Assembly (NCBI GenBank): GCA_964486155.1
Contig: CAZAKQ010000001.1
Span: 1 to 64,000, forward strand
Length of the DNA stretch: 64,000 nucleotides
Direction of reading: 5' to 3'
From: JAHITU01 sp964486155
GTDB lineage: Bacteria; Patescibacteriota; Minisyncoccia; Phycocordibacterales; UBA12079
Shown here: positions 26,704-36,098 of the stretch, in pieces
Position numbering within the stretch: the first letter of the stretch is position 1
Layout of the letters: each line of letters starts with the position of its first letter
The notes under the pieces: model-generated
Seen by the model: only the letters and a program-made list of their open reading frames with translations
The model's database searches: none
Told to the model about the DNA's origin: nothing
Position numbers and translations under genes: made by a program

Positions 26704-29010
26704 TTATTTAGCTACTTTTATAGCTTCGGTGAATTTTACAGAGAGTAGTTTGGAAATTCCGTTGGAACTCATAGTTACTCCATAAAGAATATTAGCTCGA
26801 GACATAGTTTCTCGATTATGAGTAATTAAAATTAATTGAGATTGAGTAGAAAGTTTTTCAATCATATCTCCATATTTTCTAGAATTAGCTTCATCTAAAG
26901 CCGCATCTGTTTCATCTAATATAATAAAAGGTGGTGGAGTTACTTGAGACATCGCAAACAATAAAGCAATTGAAGTTAAAGATCTCTCTCCTCCTGACAA
27001 CATTTGTAATCCTTTTGTTTTTTTGTTTGGTAAAAGAACATCTACTTCAATTCCAAATTCTCCATTTTGCTTATTTTCATTTTCAACTTCATTGACTAAA
27101 TCTTCTTCGCTCATATTTAAATCATCTTTTTTCTTTCTTTTAATTTTTTCTTTTACTAAATTCAAAGCTACCTTCCCTCCTCCAAACATCAAAATAAAAA
27201 ATTCTTTAAATTGAGTATTTATTTTTTCCAACCCCTTTCTAAATTCAACTTCTAATTTCTCTTTTAATTCTTCTATTAAAATTACTAAAGATTCCGCTGT
27301 CTTCTCTAAATCCTCTATTTCACCATTCAAGAACTCATCTCGTTTTGAAGCTTCTTCATATTCTTTTACAATATCCTCACTAGAACCAACTCCTGAATCT
27401 TCAACCAAAATTTTAATTCTTTCTATTTTCTTTAATCTATCATTTTGATATTGGCGGTCTTCATCAACAATTTGCTTATCTTCCAAAATAACACCTAAAT
27501 CATCTTTCAAATCTAAATCTTTAAATTGCACAGCTTCTCGCCCAGCCAAAACAAAAGATTCATTCATTTCTTTTTTATAATTTTCATCAGCAAAAGAAAT
27601 TTGGGTTTCTTTATTTTCTAAAGAATTTAATTTTGCCTGACATTCTGTTTGCTGAGCAGTAATTTCCAAAACCGCTAATTCAGCTTCTTGATTTGAGTTT
27701 TTATCTTTTTCTATTTCAGATTTTAGAGAATTGTATTTTCCCAAAACAACCTCTTCTTCATTTTCTACTTTTTTTATTTCTTTTTCTATTTCAGTTTTTT
27801 CTTCTTTTAATTTTTGAATCTTAGCATTATTTTCAGACACATTATCATCCAACACCTCAACGACTTGAGGTGTTGAGTATTTAACCATAAACTGTGTTAA
27901 TGCTTCTCTTATTCTATTCAAAATTCCTTTAACTTGATTTATTTCTTCCAATTTAGAAGCAAGAGCAATTTGAGATTTGATATTTGATTCTAACTCTTTA
28001 ATATTTCTTAAACTGATATTAGTTTCTTGAGGATTATCTTTATCTTCTTGGTTTACAGAAGGTTTAGCTTCCAAAGCAGAAATCACTCCTTCTATCTTTC
28101 CTAATTTAAAAGTAACTTGGTCTTTTTCTCTTCGTAAATTATTTAATTGATTTTTTAAATCAGTTAATTCAAACGGTCTTTTATCTTCTGATTGGGCACT
28201 TTTTAAAATCTGTTTAGTTTTTAAACTTCTTTCTTCTAATCCTTTTAATTTTTCTATTAAAGGTTTTTTATCTTGATTTATTTTTTCTTGCCAATAATTT
28301 ATATAAGTTTTTTCTCTTTTAAAATATTCTCTGTACAAAACTCCTAATTCTTTCCTCATCTCCAAAGTCTTTTCCATTTTCTTTATTTGTCTTTTTAGAA
28401 ATCTTAAATGCGGAACACTTTCTTTTCTCAAAGCCTGAACTTCTTCAATATTTTTTCTAACTTTTTCTAATTTCTTTTCGCTAGCTATTCTTTTATATTG
28501 ATAAATTTTTAATCCTAAAGCTTCTTCTATCATTATTTTTCTTTCCTTTGGATTAACATTCAAGATTCTATCTGCCTCTCCTTGAGAAATCATATGATGT
28601 CCTGAAGATCCTACATTCGCTCCAGCTAATAATTCAGAGATATCTTTTAAACGAACAGCGCTTCTATTTATAAAATATTGATTGGTTCCGTCACGATGCA
28701 CATGTCTTTCAATAATCACTTCATCAAAATCTATATCTAAAAATCGTTTAGAATTATCAAAAATTATTTTTACACTAGCTCTATTTCCTCTAGGAACTGT
28801 TTGAGATCCATTAAAAATTAAATCTTCTCCTCTTTTTCCTCTCATTGATTTAATAGATTGTTCTCCCAAAACAAATCTAAAAGCTTCAGCCACGTTTGAT
28901 TTTCCAGAACCATTTGGACCTACAATTGCTGACACGTTAGTATTAAATTCCAAATTAGCCTTTTTTGCAAAAGATTTAAATCCAATTATTTCTATCGATT
29001 TCAGATACAT
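26704..29010 (-). CDS. smc: SMC-type chromosome partition ATPase, short and without a recognisable hinge
   Basis: This SMC ATPase organises the chromosome. N-terminal Walker A GPNGSGKSN (31-39), the Q-loop region HHMISQGEADRIL, and C-terminal signature LSGGERS (671-677) with Walker B FIILDE (695-700) are intact. Length is only 768 aa against about 1180 for typical SMC. The coiled-coil arms are short, and I see no glycine-rich hinge domain between them. Residues about 379-387 (TPQVVEVLD) are encoded by a palindrome at 27850-27875. TATAAT ends 8 nt before the ATG. An SbcC or RecN assignment fits less well because of the N-terminal MYLKSIEIIGFKSF. Confidence 0.88.
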   Translation of the reverse strand: MYLKSIEIIGFKSFAKKANLEFNTNVSAIVGPNGSGKSNVAEAFRFVLGEQSIKSMRGKRGEDLIFNGSQTVPRGNRASVKIIFDNSKRFLDIDFDEVIIERHVHRDGTNQYFINRSAVRLKDISELLAGANVGSSGHHMISQGEADRILNVNPKERKIMIEEALGLKIYQYKRIASEKKLEKVRKNIEEVQALRKESVPHLRFLKRQIKKMEKTLEMRKELGVLYREYFKREKTYINYWQEKINQDKKPLIEKLKGLEERSLKTKQILKSAQSEDKRPFELTDLKNQLNNLRREKDQVTFKLGKIEGVISALEAKPSVNQEDKDNPQETNISLRNIKELESNIKSQIALASKLEEINQVKGILNRIREALTQFMVKYSTPQVVEVLDDNVSENNAKIQKLKEEKTEIEKEIKKVENEEEVVLGKYNSLKSEIEKDKNSNQEAELAVLEITAQQTECQAKLNSLENKETQISFADENYKKEMNESFVLAGREAVQFKDLDLKDDLGVILEDKQIVDEDRQYQNDRLKKIERIKILVEDSGVGSSEDIVKEYEEASKRDEFLNGEIEDLEKTAESLVILIEELKEKLEVEFRKGLEKINTQFKEFFILMFGGGKVALNLVKEKIKRKKKDDLNMSEEDLVNEVENENKQNGEFGIEVDVLLPNKKTKGLQMLSGGERSLTSIALLFAMSQVTPPPFIILDETDAALDEANSRKYGDMIEKLSTQSQLILITHNRETMSRANILYGVTMSSNGISKLLSVKFTEAIKVAK
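27850..27875. repeat. In-frame palindromic element inside smc
   Basis: CAACACCTCAA, CGAC, TTGAGGTGTTG: an 11-bp stem inside the coiled-coil coding region. On the coding strand the centre CTCAAGTCGTTGAG is identical to the centre of intergenic module B at 5608-5651 and 31556-31602. Confidence 0.85.
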
Positions 29011-29018
29011 TGACTATT

Positions 29019-29024
29019 ATTATA
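29019..29024 (-). promoter_or_regulatory. -10 box of a putative leaderless smc mRNA
   Basis: TATAAT on the minus strand ends 8 nt before the smc ATG at 29010, and no Shine-Dalgarno is present. Confidence 0.5.
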
Positions 29025-29132
29025 GAATAATAAGCTAAAAGTTAAAAGTTAAAAGTGTTAATATTAAAATTTTTTATTTTTATAAACACAAAAACTTGCA
29101 AATTATATCTATATATTGTATTACTATGGCTT

Positions 29133-31373
29133 ATGAATAAATTATTAATTGTTGAGTCACCAGCAAAATCAAAAACAATATCAAAATATCTAGGATCCAA
29201 CTATGTTGTAGAATCTTCTGTGGGGCATATTCGTGATATTCCTAAATCAGCCTCTAAAAAAGCAAATGCAGTTGATATTAAAAATAATTTCAAACCTAAT
29301 TACGAAACAATCGAAGGTAAAGAAAAAATTATTACTACTCTAAAAAGAGAGGCTCTCAAAGCAGATGAAGTTCTACTCGCAATGGATCCCGACCGTGAAG
29401 GAGAAGCTATTGCTTGGCATATTGCTGAAGTTTTAAAAATGCCTAAAGCTCAAAGAGTAGTCTTTAATGAAATTACTGCCGAAGCAGTGCAAAATGCTAT
29501 CAAACAACCAAGACCTATTGATCAAAACTTAAGAAAAGCTCAAGAGGCTCGTAGAATTTTAGATAGACTTTTTGGATATGGATTAAGTGGATTGATTTGG
29601 AAAAAATTAAGATATGGACTTTCAGCAGGACGAGTGCAATCCCCAGCCTTAAGAATTTTAATGGAACGAGAAAGATTAATTAGGGCTTTTGTCCCTGAAG
29701 ATTATTGGACAATTACTGCTGATGTAAAAAATAAAATTGGGAATATGTTTTCTTTGATTTGTTCAGAAGAACCTCGAGATAAAAAGAAAGTTGATAAAAT
29801 TTTAAAAATTGCCAATCCTCCAGCTGGCGGAGAAGCTTGGAAAATTTTAGAAGTGAAAGAAACTAATTCTAAAAGATCACCTAGAGCTCCTTTCATTACT
29901 TCTACTTTACAACAAACTGCTAGTTCAAGACTTGGATTTTCTCCTAGCCAAACTATGATGCATGCTCAAAGACTTTATGAAGCTGGATTTATTACATATA
30001 TGAGAACCGATAGTATTACTTTAAGTAAAAATGCTCAAAAACAAACCCATGTGGTTATTTCAAAAGAATATGGTAAAAAATATTTACAACCACGAGTCTT
30101 CAAATCAAAATCTAAAAATGCCCAAGAAGCTCATGAGGCTATAAGACCTTCTAATTTAAGTCTGGCTATTGCAGGAAAAACAAAAGAACAACAAAAATTA
30201 TATTCTTTAATTAGAAACAGAACTTTAGCATCTCAAATGAGTGATGCTAAATTATTAAAAACGAAAATAATTGCTTCTATTGGAGAAAGAGATAAAAAAG
30301 ATACTGTTTTCCCTTATTTCTCAATTAATGGTTCTCGTCTATTATTTGACGGATGGTTAAAAGCAGATCCAGCTGCTCGTGGAGAAGATGTAGAATTACC
30401 TGAAGTTAAAGAAGGAGATATTTTAGATTTATTAAAAATTGATACTGAAGCAAAAGAAACTACTCCTCCAACTAGATATTCAGAAGCTTCTTTAATTAAA
30501 GAATTAGAAAAAAGAGGATTAGGACGACCCAGCACCTATGCCACAATTACTCGAACTCTTTATGCCCGCGATTATGTTGAAAAAGTTGGAAAAGCTCTAC
30601 ATCCTACTGATACAGGTGATGCTGTTAGTTCTTTCTTAGAAGAACATTTTACTACTTATATTAGTGATGATTTTACAGCCAAGATGGAAAATGAATTGGA
30701 TGAAATTGCAGAAGGAGAAGATACTTATGAAAGAACTTTAGGAGATTTTTATACTCCATTTTTGAAGGCTCTTAAATCTAAAGAAGACATTGAAAAAATT
30801 TCTAATCTTGGTCCAGCCGAAAAAAAATATAAATGTCCTACATGTGGAGCTGGAATGGTTTATAAATTAGGAAAATCTGGAAAATTTATTTCTTGTGAAA
30901 AATTCCCTGATTGTGAAGGGGCCTTAACTTTGGAAGGAAAAGAAATTGAAGGACCAAAAGAAACTGGAGAGAAATGTCCTGACTGTAAAGATGGTAAATT
31001 AGTTATTCGAGAAGGAAAATTCGGTAAATTTGTTTCTTGTTCTAATTATCCAAAATGTAAATTTATTAAAGAAGACGAAGAAGAAAAGAAAAAGAAAATG
31101 ACAGGAATAAAATGTCCTGATTGTAAAGATGGAGAATTAATGGAAAGACGAGGACGCTTTGGAATTTTTTATTCTTGTTCTAATTATCCAAAATGTAAGA
31201 ATGCTATCAAAGCTAAACCTACTGGAAAAATTTGTGATTATAAACGAGATGACCGAGATGAGCAACCTTGCGGAGCTTTGATGATGGAAGGGACGAAAAC
31301 TATTCCAGAAAGATGTTCAGATAAATCTTGTCCTAACCATAATCCTCACAAACTTTCAAAACTTAAAGAATAA
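29133..31373 (+). CDS. topA: DNA topoisomerase I
   Basis: TopA relaxes negative supercoils. I start at ATG 29133 (MNKLLIVESPAKSKTI), the true family start. An upstream ATG at 29055 would add a 26-residue non-family lead. The Toprim acidic motif MDPDREGE is at 84-91 and the catalytic tyrosine is Tyr289 in YMRTDS. Three CxxC...C zinc ribbons (CPTCGAGM, CPDCKDGKL, CPDCKDGEL) and a fourth degenerate one follow near the C-terminus. Length is 746 aa. Residues 228-236 (NPPAGGEAW) are encoded by the CCAGCTGG palindrome family. A TACTAT or TATTAC box lies just before the ATG. Confidence 0.96.
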   Translation: MNKLLIVESPAKSKTISKYLGSNYVVESSVGHIRDIPKSASKKANAVDIKNNFKPNYETIEGKEKIITTLKREALKADEVLLAMDPDREGEAIAWHIAEVLKMPKAQRVVFNEITAEAVQNAIKQPRPIDQNLRKAQEARRILDRLFGYGLSGLIWKKLRYGLSAGRVQSPALRILMERERLIRAFVPEDYWTITADVKNKIGNMFSLICSEEPRDKKKVDKILKIANPPAGGEAWKILEVKETNSKRSPRAPFITSTLQQTASSRLGFSPSQTMMHAQRLYEAGFITYMRTDSITLSKNAQKQTHVVISKEYGKKYLQPRVFKSKSKNAQEAHEAIRPSNLSLAIAGKTKEQQKLYSLIRNRTLASQMSDAKLLKTKIIASIGERDKKDTVFPYFSINGSRLLFDGWLKADPAARGEDVELPEVKEGDILDLLKIDTEAKETTPPTRYSEASLIKELEKRGLGRPSTYATITRTLYARDYVEKVGKALHPTDTGDAVSSFLEEHFTTYISDDFTAKMENELDEIAEGEDTYERTLGDFYTPFLKALKSKEDIEKISNLGPAEKKYKCPTCGAGMVYKLGKSGKFISCEKFPDCEGALTLEGKEIEGPKETGEKCPDCKDGKLVIREGKFGKFVSCSNYPKCKFIKEDEEEKKKKMTGIKCPDCKDGELMERRGRFGIFYSCSNYPKCKNAIKAKPTGKICDYKRDDRDEQPCGALMMEGTKTIPERCSDKSCPNHNPHKLSKLKE
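29816..29833. repeat. In-frame CCAGCTGGCGG element inside topA
   Basis: TCCTCCAGCTGGCGGAGA is one base from the TCCGCCAGCTGGCGGA palindrome that occurs between genes at 11361, 37867, 44292 and elsewhere. It encodes PPAGGE in frame. Confidence 0.65.
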
Positions 31374-31507
31374 GTAATTCTTTAAGTTTAATTTTCAATT
31401 CTCAATCCACCAGTTGGTGAATCAATCAATTATCAATGAATTAATTTTTAATTTTGTAAATAGTGCAGTTAACTGCACTATTTATTTTTATACTCCAATT
31501 AAATAAA

Positions 31508-31642
31508 AAAATACTGCACTAAAACCCCGGTCGCGGTTTTAGTGCAGTATTTTTAACTAACAAAAATCTAACAACTCAAGTCGTTGAGTTGTTAGATTTT
31601 TGTGTTAAAACCATTATATTATTATATATAATAATATAATGG
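31508..31642. repeat. Palindrome array A-B-C, mirror order of 5525-5702
   Basis: Module A (ACTGCACTAAAACCCCGG with its arm), module B (core CAACTCAAGTCGTTGAGTTG) and module C (TATTATTATATATAATAATA) occur in reverse order relative to the copy at 5.6 kb. Module A here has better paired arms (CGCGGTTTTAGTGCAGT) than at 1-60 and 5655-5702. Confidence 0.8.
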
Positions 31643-31732
31643 TTTCTAGTTAAAATTAAAATTCTATCTGTTCGTTTGAGACCGACCGATGGAATTTTAA
31701 AATACTTTTTTCTACTATCCATAACAAAACCC

Positions 31733-31760
31733 TTGCTAAATATTTAATTTTTGTTATTAT
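31733..31760 (+). promoter_or_regulatory. secG promoter
   Basis: TTGCTA, 16 nt, TATTAT. The predicted transcript has a leader of about 40 nt with only GAAAGAA before the ATG. Confidence 0.45.
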
Positions 31761-31807
31761 TTATAGGTAATTAAGACCTACTCAAACAGCAGGCAAATAC
31801 GAAAGAA

Positions 31808-32038
31808 ATGGAAAATCTATCTAATTTATTACCCTATATACAAATTATATTATCTATCCTTGTGATGGCAGCTGTTTTGTTGCAACAATCAGATGCTGGA
31901 TTAGGCGGAGCTTTTGGTGGTGGAGATGACTTTTCAGGAGGACATACTAAACGAGGCTTTGAAAAAACACTTTTTTATATAACTATAACTTTAGGAGTTT
32001 TATTTGTAGCTTCAGCTTTTTTGGCGCTACTTATATAA
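31808..32038 (+). CDS. secG: Preprotein translocase subunit SecG
   Basis: SecG is the accessory subunit of the SecYEG export channel. The 76-aa protein has two membrane helices (about 8-25 and 53-74) joined by the glycine-rich cytoplasmic loop LLQQSDAGLGGAFGGGDDF, which is the family hallmark. The length is typical. It is followed after 75 nt by a solute-binding protein gene. SecY is not in the window, and the ribosomal cluster at 50-55 kb lacks it too. Confidence 0.92.
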   Translation: MENLSNLLPYIQIILSILVMAAVLLQQSDAGLGGAFGGGDDFSGGHTKRGFEKTLFYITITLGVLFVASAFLALLI

Positions 32039-32113
32039 AATAAACTATTTAACAAGAGTTTTTTGTAAGACTTTTGACTTTATGAACTTTATAGACTTTT
32101 AACTATTTTACCT

Positions 32114-33853
32114 ATGTTAAAAAAATTAAAAAATATTTTTGATTATATCTTAAAACCAAAAATAAAAAAAATATCCTTCACTATTAATACTTTTACTATT
32201 ACTGAAAAAGTTTGTTTCTATACTTTAATTATAATATTTTTAATTAGTTCTATTCTTTTATATAAAAAAATAAACGAAAAATTTTTAGTAGAAATACCTA
32301 CAATAGGTGGTAGTCTTGTCGAAGGAGTAGTGGGATCTCCAAGATTTATTAATCCTGTATTAGCTACCTCTAAAGCAGATAAAGACTTAAGTATATTAAT
32401 TTATTCTGGTTTATTAAAAACTACTCCCCAAGGCGATCTAAGTAATGATCTAGCTGAAAGTTACGATATATCAGAAGATGGATTTGTTTATACAGTTAAA
32501 TTAAAAAAAGAATTGGAATTCCATGACGGACAAAAAATAACAACTGAAGATGTTGAATTTACTATTAATGCTACACAAAACCATATTATAAAAAGTCCTC
32601 AAAGAGCTAATTGGGATGGAGTAGAAATAAAAAGGTTAAATGATAGAGAAATTCAATTTATTTTATCTCAGCCCTATTCCCCATTTTTAGAAAACTTAAC
32701 CTTAGGTATTTTACCAAAACATATTTGGGAAGGAATAAGCCCAGAACAATTTGCTTTTAGTCAATTTAATATTGAACCTATTGGATCAGGACCCTATATG
32801 ATTAAAAAAATTAAAAGAAATTCTTCAGGAATATTAGAAAATTATTTATTGGAATCTTTTAATAACTATGCACAGGGAGAGCCTTATATTTCAAATTTAA
32901 CAATAAAGTTTTATTCCAACGAAGAAGACCTTATTAAATCTTTTAATAAAGGTAATGTAGAAGGAATAAATTCTATTAGCCCTAATCAGATTCAAAATTT
33001 AAAACTAAAGAAAGATAGTGAAATATTATCAACTCCCCTACCTAGAATATTTGGTTTATTTTTTAATCAAAATGAAAATCCTGTTTTTACTAATGAAGAA
33101 GTTAGAATAGCCTTGAGTCGAGCGGTAAATCGAAAACAAATTATTAATGAAATATTATTCGGTTATGGAATTAATATAGACAGCCCTGTTCCTCCAAGCT
33201 CAATTTTTTATACACCTAATTTGGAAGAAAAAGACAAAGGAATGGACTCAGCTAAGAGTATTTTAAAAAAACACGGATGGTCAATTAATGAAGATGGTAT
33301 TTTAGAAAAATTAACTAGAAAAAGCACAACTTTATTATCTTTTTCTATTTCTACAGCTAATACCCCTGAATTAAAAGCCATAGCCGAGTTATTAAAATCA
33401 AAATGGGAAGAACTAGGAGCTCAAGTTCAATTAAAAATATATGAAATTGGAGACTTAAATCAAAATATAATTCGTCCTAGACAATATGACTCTATATTAT
33501 TCGGAAAAGTTATTGGTTATAATATGGATTTATTTGCTTTTTGGCACTCTTCTCAAAGAAATGATCCGGGATTAAATATTTCTATGTATACAAATATTGA
33601 TGTAGATAATCTTCTAGAAGAAATAAGAGTAACTAATGATACAAAAAACCAAAAAATAAAATATACAAATTTTCAAAAAGAGATTTATAAAGATAATCCA
33701 GCTGTATTTTTATATTCCCCACAATTTATATATGTAACTTCCAAAAAACTTAAAAATAATATTATTAAACAAATAACAATACCCTCAGAAAGATTTTTAG
33801 ATATAAATAATTGGTATATTAAAACTGACAAAGTTTGGAAAATCTTTCTGTAA
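32114..33853 (+). CDS. Peptide/nickel-type ABC transporter substrate-binding protein
   Basis: This 579-aa family 5 (OppA/DppA-type) extracellular binding protein has a basic N-terminus, a single hydrophobic anchor (about 31-46) and no lipobox. The domain starts GGSLVEGVVGSPRFINPVLATSKADKDL and contains LAESYDISEDGFVYTVKLKKEL, FHDGQKITTEDVEFT and AVNRKQIINEILFGYG, the usual signature segments. It is probably tethered outside the membrane and binds oligopeptides or similar ligands. No permease or ATPase of the Opp/Dpp type is nearby. A repeat GACTTTATGAACTTTATAGA lies just before the start. Confidence 0.88.
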   Translation: MLKKLKNIFDYILKPKIKKISFTINTFTITEKVCFYTLIIIFLISSILLYKKINEKFLVEIPTIGGSLVEGVVGSPRFINPVLATSKADKDLSILIYSGLLKTTPQGDLSNDLAESYDISEDGFVYTVKLKKELEFHDGQKITTEDVEFTINATQNHIIKSPQRANWDGVEIKRLNDREIQFILSQPYSPFLENLTLGILPKHIWEGISPEQFAFSQFNIEPIGSGPYMIKKIKRNSSGILENYLLESFNNYAQGEPYISNLTIKFYSNEEDLIKSFNKGNVEGINSISPNQIQNLKLKKDSEILSTPLPRIFGLFFNQNENPVFTNEEVRIALSRAVNRKQIINEILFGYGINIDSPVPPSSIFYTPNLEEKDKGMDSAKSILKKHGWSINEDGILEKLTRKSTTLLSFSISTANTPELKAIAELLKSKWEELGAQVQLKIYEIGDLNQNIIRPRQYDSILFGKVIGYNMDLFAFWHSSQRNDPGLNISMYTNIDVDNLLEEIRVTNDTKNQKIKYTNFQKEIYKDNPAVFLYSPQFIYVTSKKLKNNIIKQITIPSERFLDINNWYIKTDKVWKIFL

Positions 33854-34054
33854 ACATTAAAACCTGCCTACCGGACAGGCATTAAAACATAAAAACAAAC
33901 GAATTTTTGCTTCGCAAAAATTCTCAACAACTAACTTATTATTAATTATTAAAATAGAAAGTAAGAAATAAAATATCAAATATTTAAAAAATTACTATGT
34001 AATTTTTTAACTTTTAACTTCATGGACTTTATAGACTTTCAACTAATCTAAACT

Positions 34055-35869
34055 ATGATTAAAAAAGAACAAAAAACGAATACAGATAAGGCTAAAAAGA
34101 AAATTTCCTTTAATAAAAAAGGTAAAGCAAAAGCTTTCAAAAAACCAGCAAAAAAACCTATCTCTCAAAACAACAAAAAAGTTGTTAAATTACCTGAAGC
34201 AAACAATATAAGAATCATCCCTCTAGGAGGATTTGAAGAAGTAGGAAAAAATATGTTTGCCGTTGAGTACAAAAATGAAATTTTAGTTTTTGATGCAGGA
34301 GTTCAATTTACTTCTGAAGAAAATACTCCTGGGATAGACTATATTTTACCTAATACAAGATATTTAGAAGAAAGAAAAGAAAAGATCAGAGGAATAATAA
34401 TTACTCATGGACATTTAGACCATATTGGAGGAATTCCTTTTGTAATGGAAAGAATTGGTAATCCCCCACTTTATACCGGATATTTAACTTCATTAATGAT
34501 TAAAAAAAGAATGGAAGAATTTCCCACTAAACCTAAAATTGATTATAAAATAGTAGAACCTAAAGAAAAAATCAGGATAGGAAATTTAAAAGTAAAATTC
34601 TTTCCAGTGACTCATTCAATTCCAGGAGCTTTGGGAATTTCAATAGAAACACCTCAAGGAAATATAGTAATTACTGGGGACATTAAATTAGAACATGCAG
34701 ACGGCATTCCTTCAGACAAAGAATTAGAAACATGGAAGGATTTAAGTAAAGACGACAATCTACTTTTAATTGCTGATTCTACTAATGTTGAAAAGCCTGG
34801 ATATTCAATGCCAGAAAAAATCGTTTACGATAGTATTGAACAAATAATAAAAAATACTAAAGGACGATTAATTATTGGTACCTTTGCTTCTCAATTTGAA
34901 AGAATGATTAAAATTGTTGAAATAGCAGAAAAATATGGCAAGAAAATTATTTTAGAAGGACGCAGTATGAAAACTAATATGGAAATAGCTAGAATTTCTA
35001 AATTATTCATTCCTAAAAAAGACACTTTAATCTTATCAAAAGATATAGCAAATTATCCTTCAGATAGAATAGTTATTCTTGCTACAGGATCACAAGGAGA
35101 AGAATTTGCAGCTCTAATGAGAATGTCATTGAAACAACATAAAAATATTTTTCTTAACGAAAGAGATACTGTTGTTTTATCATCTTCTATAATTCCTGGA
35201 AATGAATTATCCGTGAGGAAATTAGAAGATAATTTATACCGTCACGATTTAAAAATTATTCATTATCGAGTAGCAGATGTTCATTCCACTGGGCACGGAA
35301 ATGCTCAAGAATTAGCTTGGATAAATACTCAAGTTAATCCAAAATTCTTTATGCCTGGATATGGTCATCATTCTATGTTAAAAGTTCATGCTCAAATAGC
35401 TAAATCAATTGGATTTCCAGCTGAAAATATAATCGTGGCCGATAATGGAAACTTAGTAGATATATCTAAAGATAAAAAAATAAAAGTACAAAAAGAGAAA
35501 GCACCTTCAGATTTAATGATGGTGGACGGTTTTTCTATTGGAGATATGCAAGAAGTAGTTATCCGAGACAGACAAAATCTTGCTCAAGACGGAATTTTTG
35601 TAGTTATTGCTACCTTAGATGTAAGCTCTGGAAAATTAAGAAAATCTCCAGATATTATCTCTCGAGGATTTATTTATCTTAGAGAATCTAAAGAATTATT
35701 AAAACAATCTCGTCAAATTACAAAAACAACTGTAGAAGGTACAGCTAAAAAAATGAAGCCTGTAGATTTTGATATAATCAAAAAAGAAATCACAGACAAT
35801 GTGGGACGATACTTATTTCAAACAACAAATAAAAGACCTATTGTAATTCCTGTAGTGCTGGGAGTTTAA
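34055..35869 (+). CDS. rnj: Ribonuclease J
   Basis: This metallo-beta-lactamase/beta-CASP ribonuclease has 5'-3' exo- and endonuclease activity in mRNA decay and rRNA maturation. A lysine-rich 48-residue lead precedes IRIIPLGGFEEVGKNM. The zinc motif THGHLDH (117-123), the SIPGALGISIETPQGNIVITGD segment, the beta-CASP GTFASQFERM, and the late HSTGHG and PGYGHH motifs are present. Length is 604 aa. The basic lead may bind RNA or ribosomes. The gene is preceded by a GGACTTTATAGACTTTCAAC repeat and lacks a Shine-Dalgarno. Confidence 0.95.
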   Translation: MIKKEQKTNTDKAKKKISFNKKGKAKAFKKPAKKPISQNNKKVVKLPEANNIRIIPLGGFEEVGKNMFAVEYKNEILVFDAGVQFTSEENTPGIDYILPNTRYLEERKEKIRGIIITHGHLDHIGGIPFVMERIGNPPLYTGYLTSLMIKKRMEEFPTKPKIDYKIVEPKEKIRIGNLKVKFFPVTHSIPGALGISIETPQGNIVITGDIKLEHADGIPSDKELETWKDLSKDDNLLLIADSTNVEKPGYSMPEKIVYDSIEQIIKNTKGRLIIGTFASQFERMIKIVEIAEKYGKKIILEGRSMKTNMEIARISKLFIPKKDTLILSKDIANYPSDRIVILATGSQGEEFAALMRMSLKQHKNIFLNERDTVVLSSSIIPGNELSVRKLEDNLYRHDLKIIHYRVADVHSTGHGNAQELAWINTQVNPKFFMPGYGHHSMLKVHAQIAKSIGFPAENIIVADNGNLVDISKDKKIKVQKEKAPSDLMMVDGFSIGDMQEVVIRDRQNLAQDGIFVVIATLDVSSGKLRKSPDIISRGFIYLRESKELLKQSRQITKTTVEGTAKKMKPVDFDIIKKEITDNVGRYLFQTTNKRPIVIPVVLGV

Positions 35870-35898
35870 AAATTAAAATAATCAAATTTTTCAAGGAA

Positions 35899-35988
35899 TT
35901 TTAGTAGTCCGACTACTGAATTAGCAATGACATGTACTTGCCTGAAGATTTTGAATTAATAAACTAAAGTAGTCGGACTACTAAAATT
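35899..35988. repeat. Composite element E2
   Basis: Terminal palindromes TAGTAGTCCGACTACT and AGTAGTCGGACTACTA flank the core GAATTAGCAATGACATGTAC, then AAGATTTTGAATTAATAAAC. The core aligns with E1 (reverse strand) and E3 (reverse strand). It is located between rnj and the phosphoesterase gene. Confidence 0.85.
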
Positions 35989-36082
35989 TAAGACCTCTTT
36001 TCCTGCCTACCGACAGGCAGGTTGAAAAATTTAGATCATTTTAATTTTAGTATTATGTAGTATGTATTAAGTATTATGTTTC

Positions 36083-36091
36083 TGATATAAT
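36083..36091 (+). promoter_or_regulatory. Extended -10 of a putative leaderless mRNA
   Basis: TGATATAAT is a perfect extended -10. It ends 7 nt before the ATG at 36099. This is the clearest leaderless start in the window. Confidence 0.65.
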
Positions 36092-36098
36092 AAATGAT

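Larger units (their letters stand above)
31374..31807. other. Palindrome array and secG promoter region
   Basis: No gene is visible. Elements in order: a CAATTCTCAAT...CAATCAATTATCAATGAA repeat interrupted by CCACCAGTTGGTG (31388-31442), a GTGCAGTTAACTGCAC hairpin probably ending topA (about 31459-31482), the array A-B-C (31508-31642), a hairpin with arms TTAAAATTC and GAATTTTAA (about 31653-31700), and the secG promoter. Confidence 0.7.
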
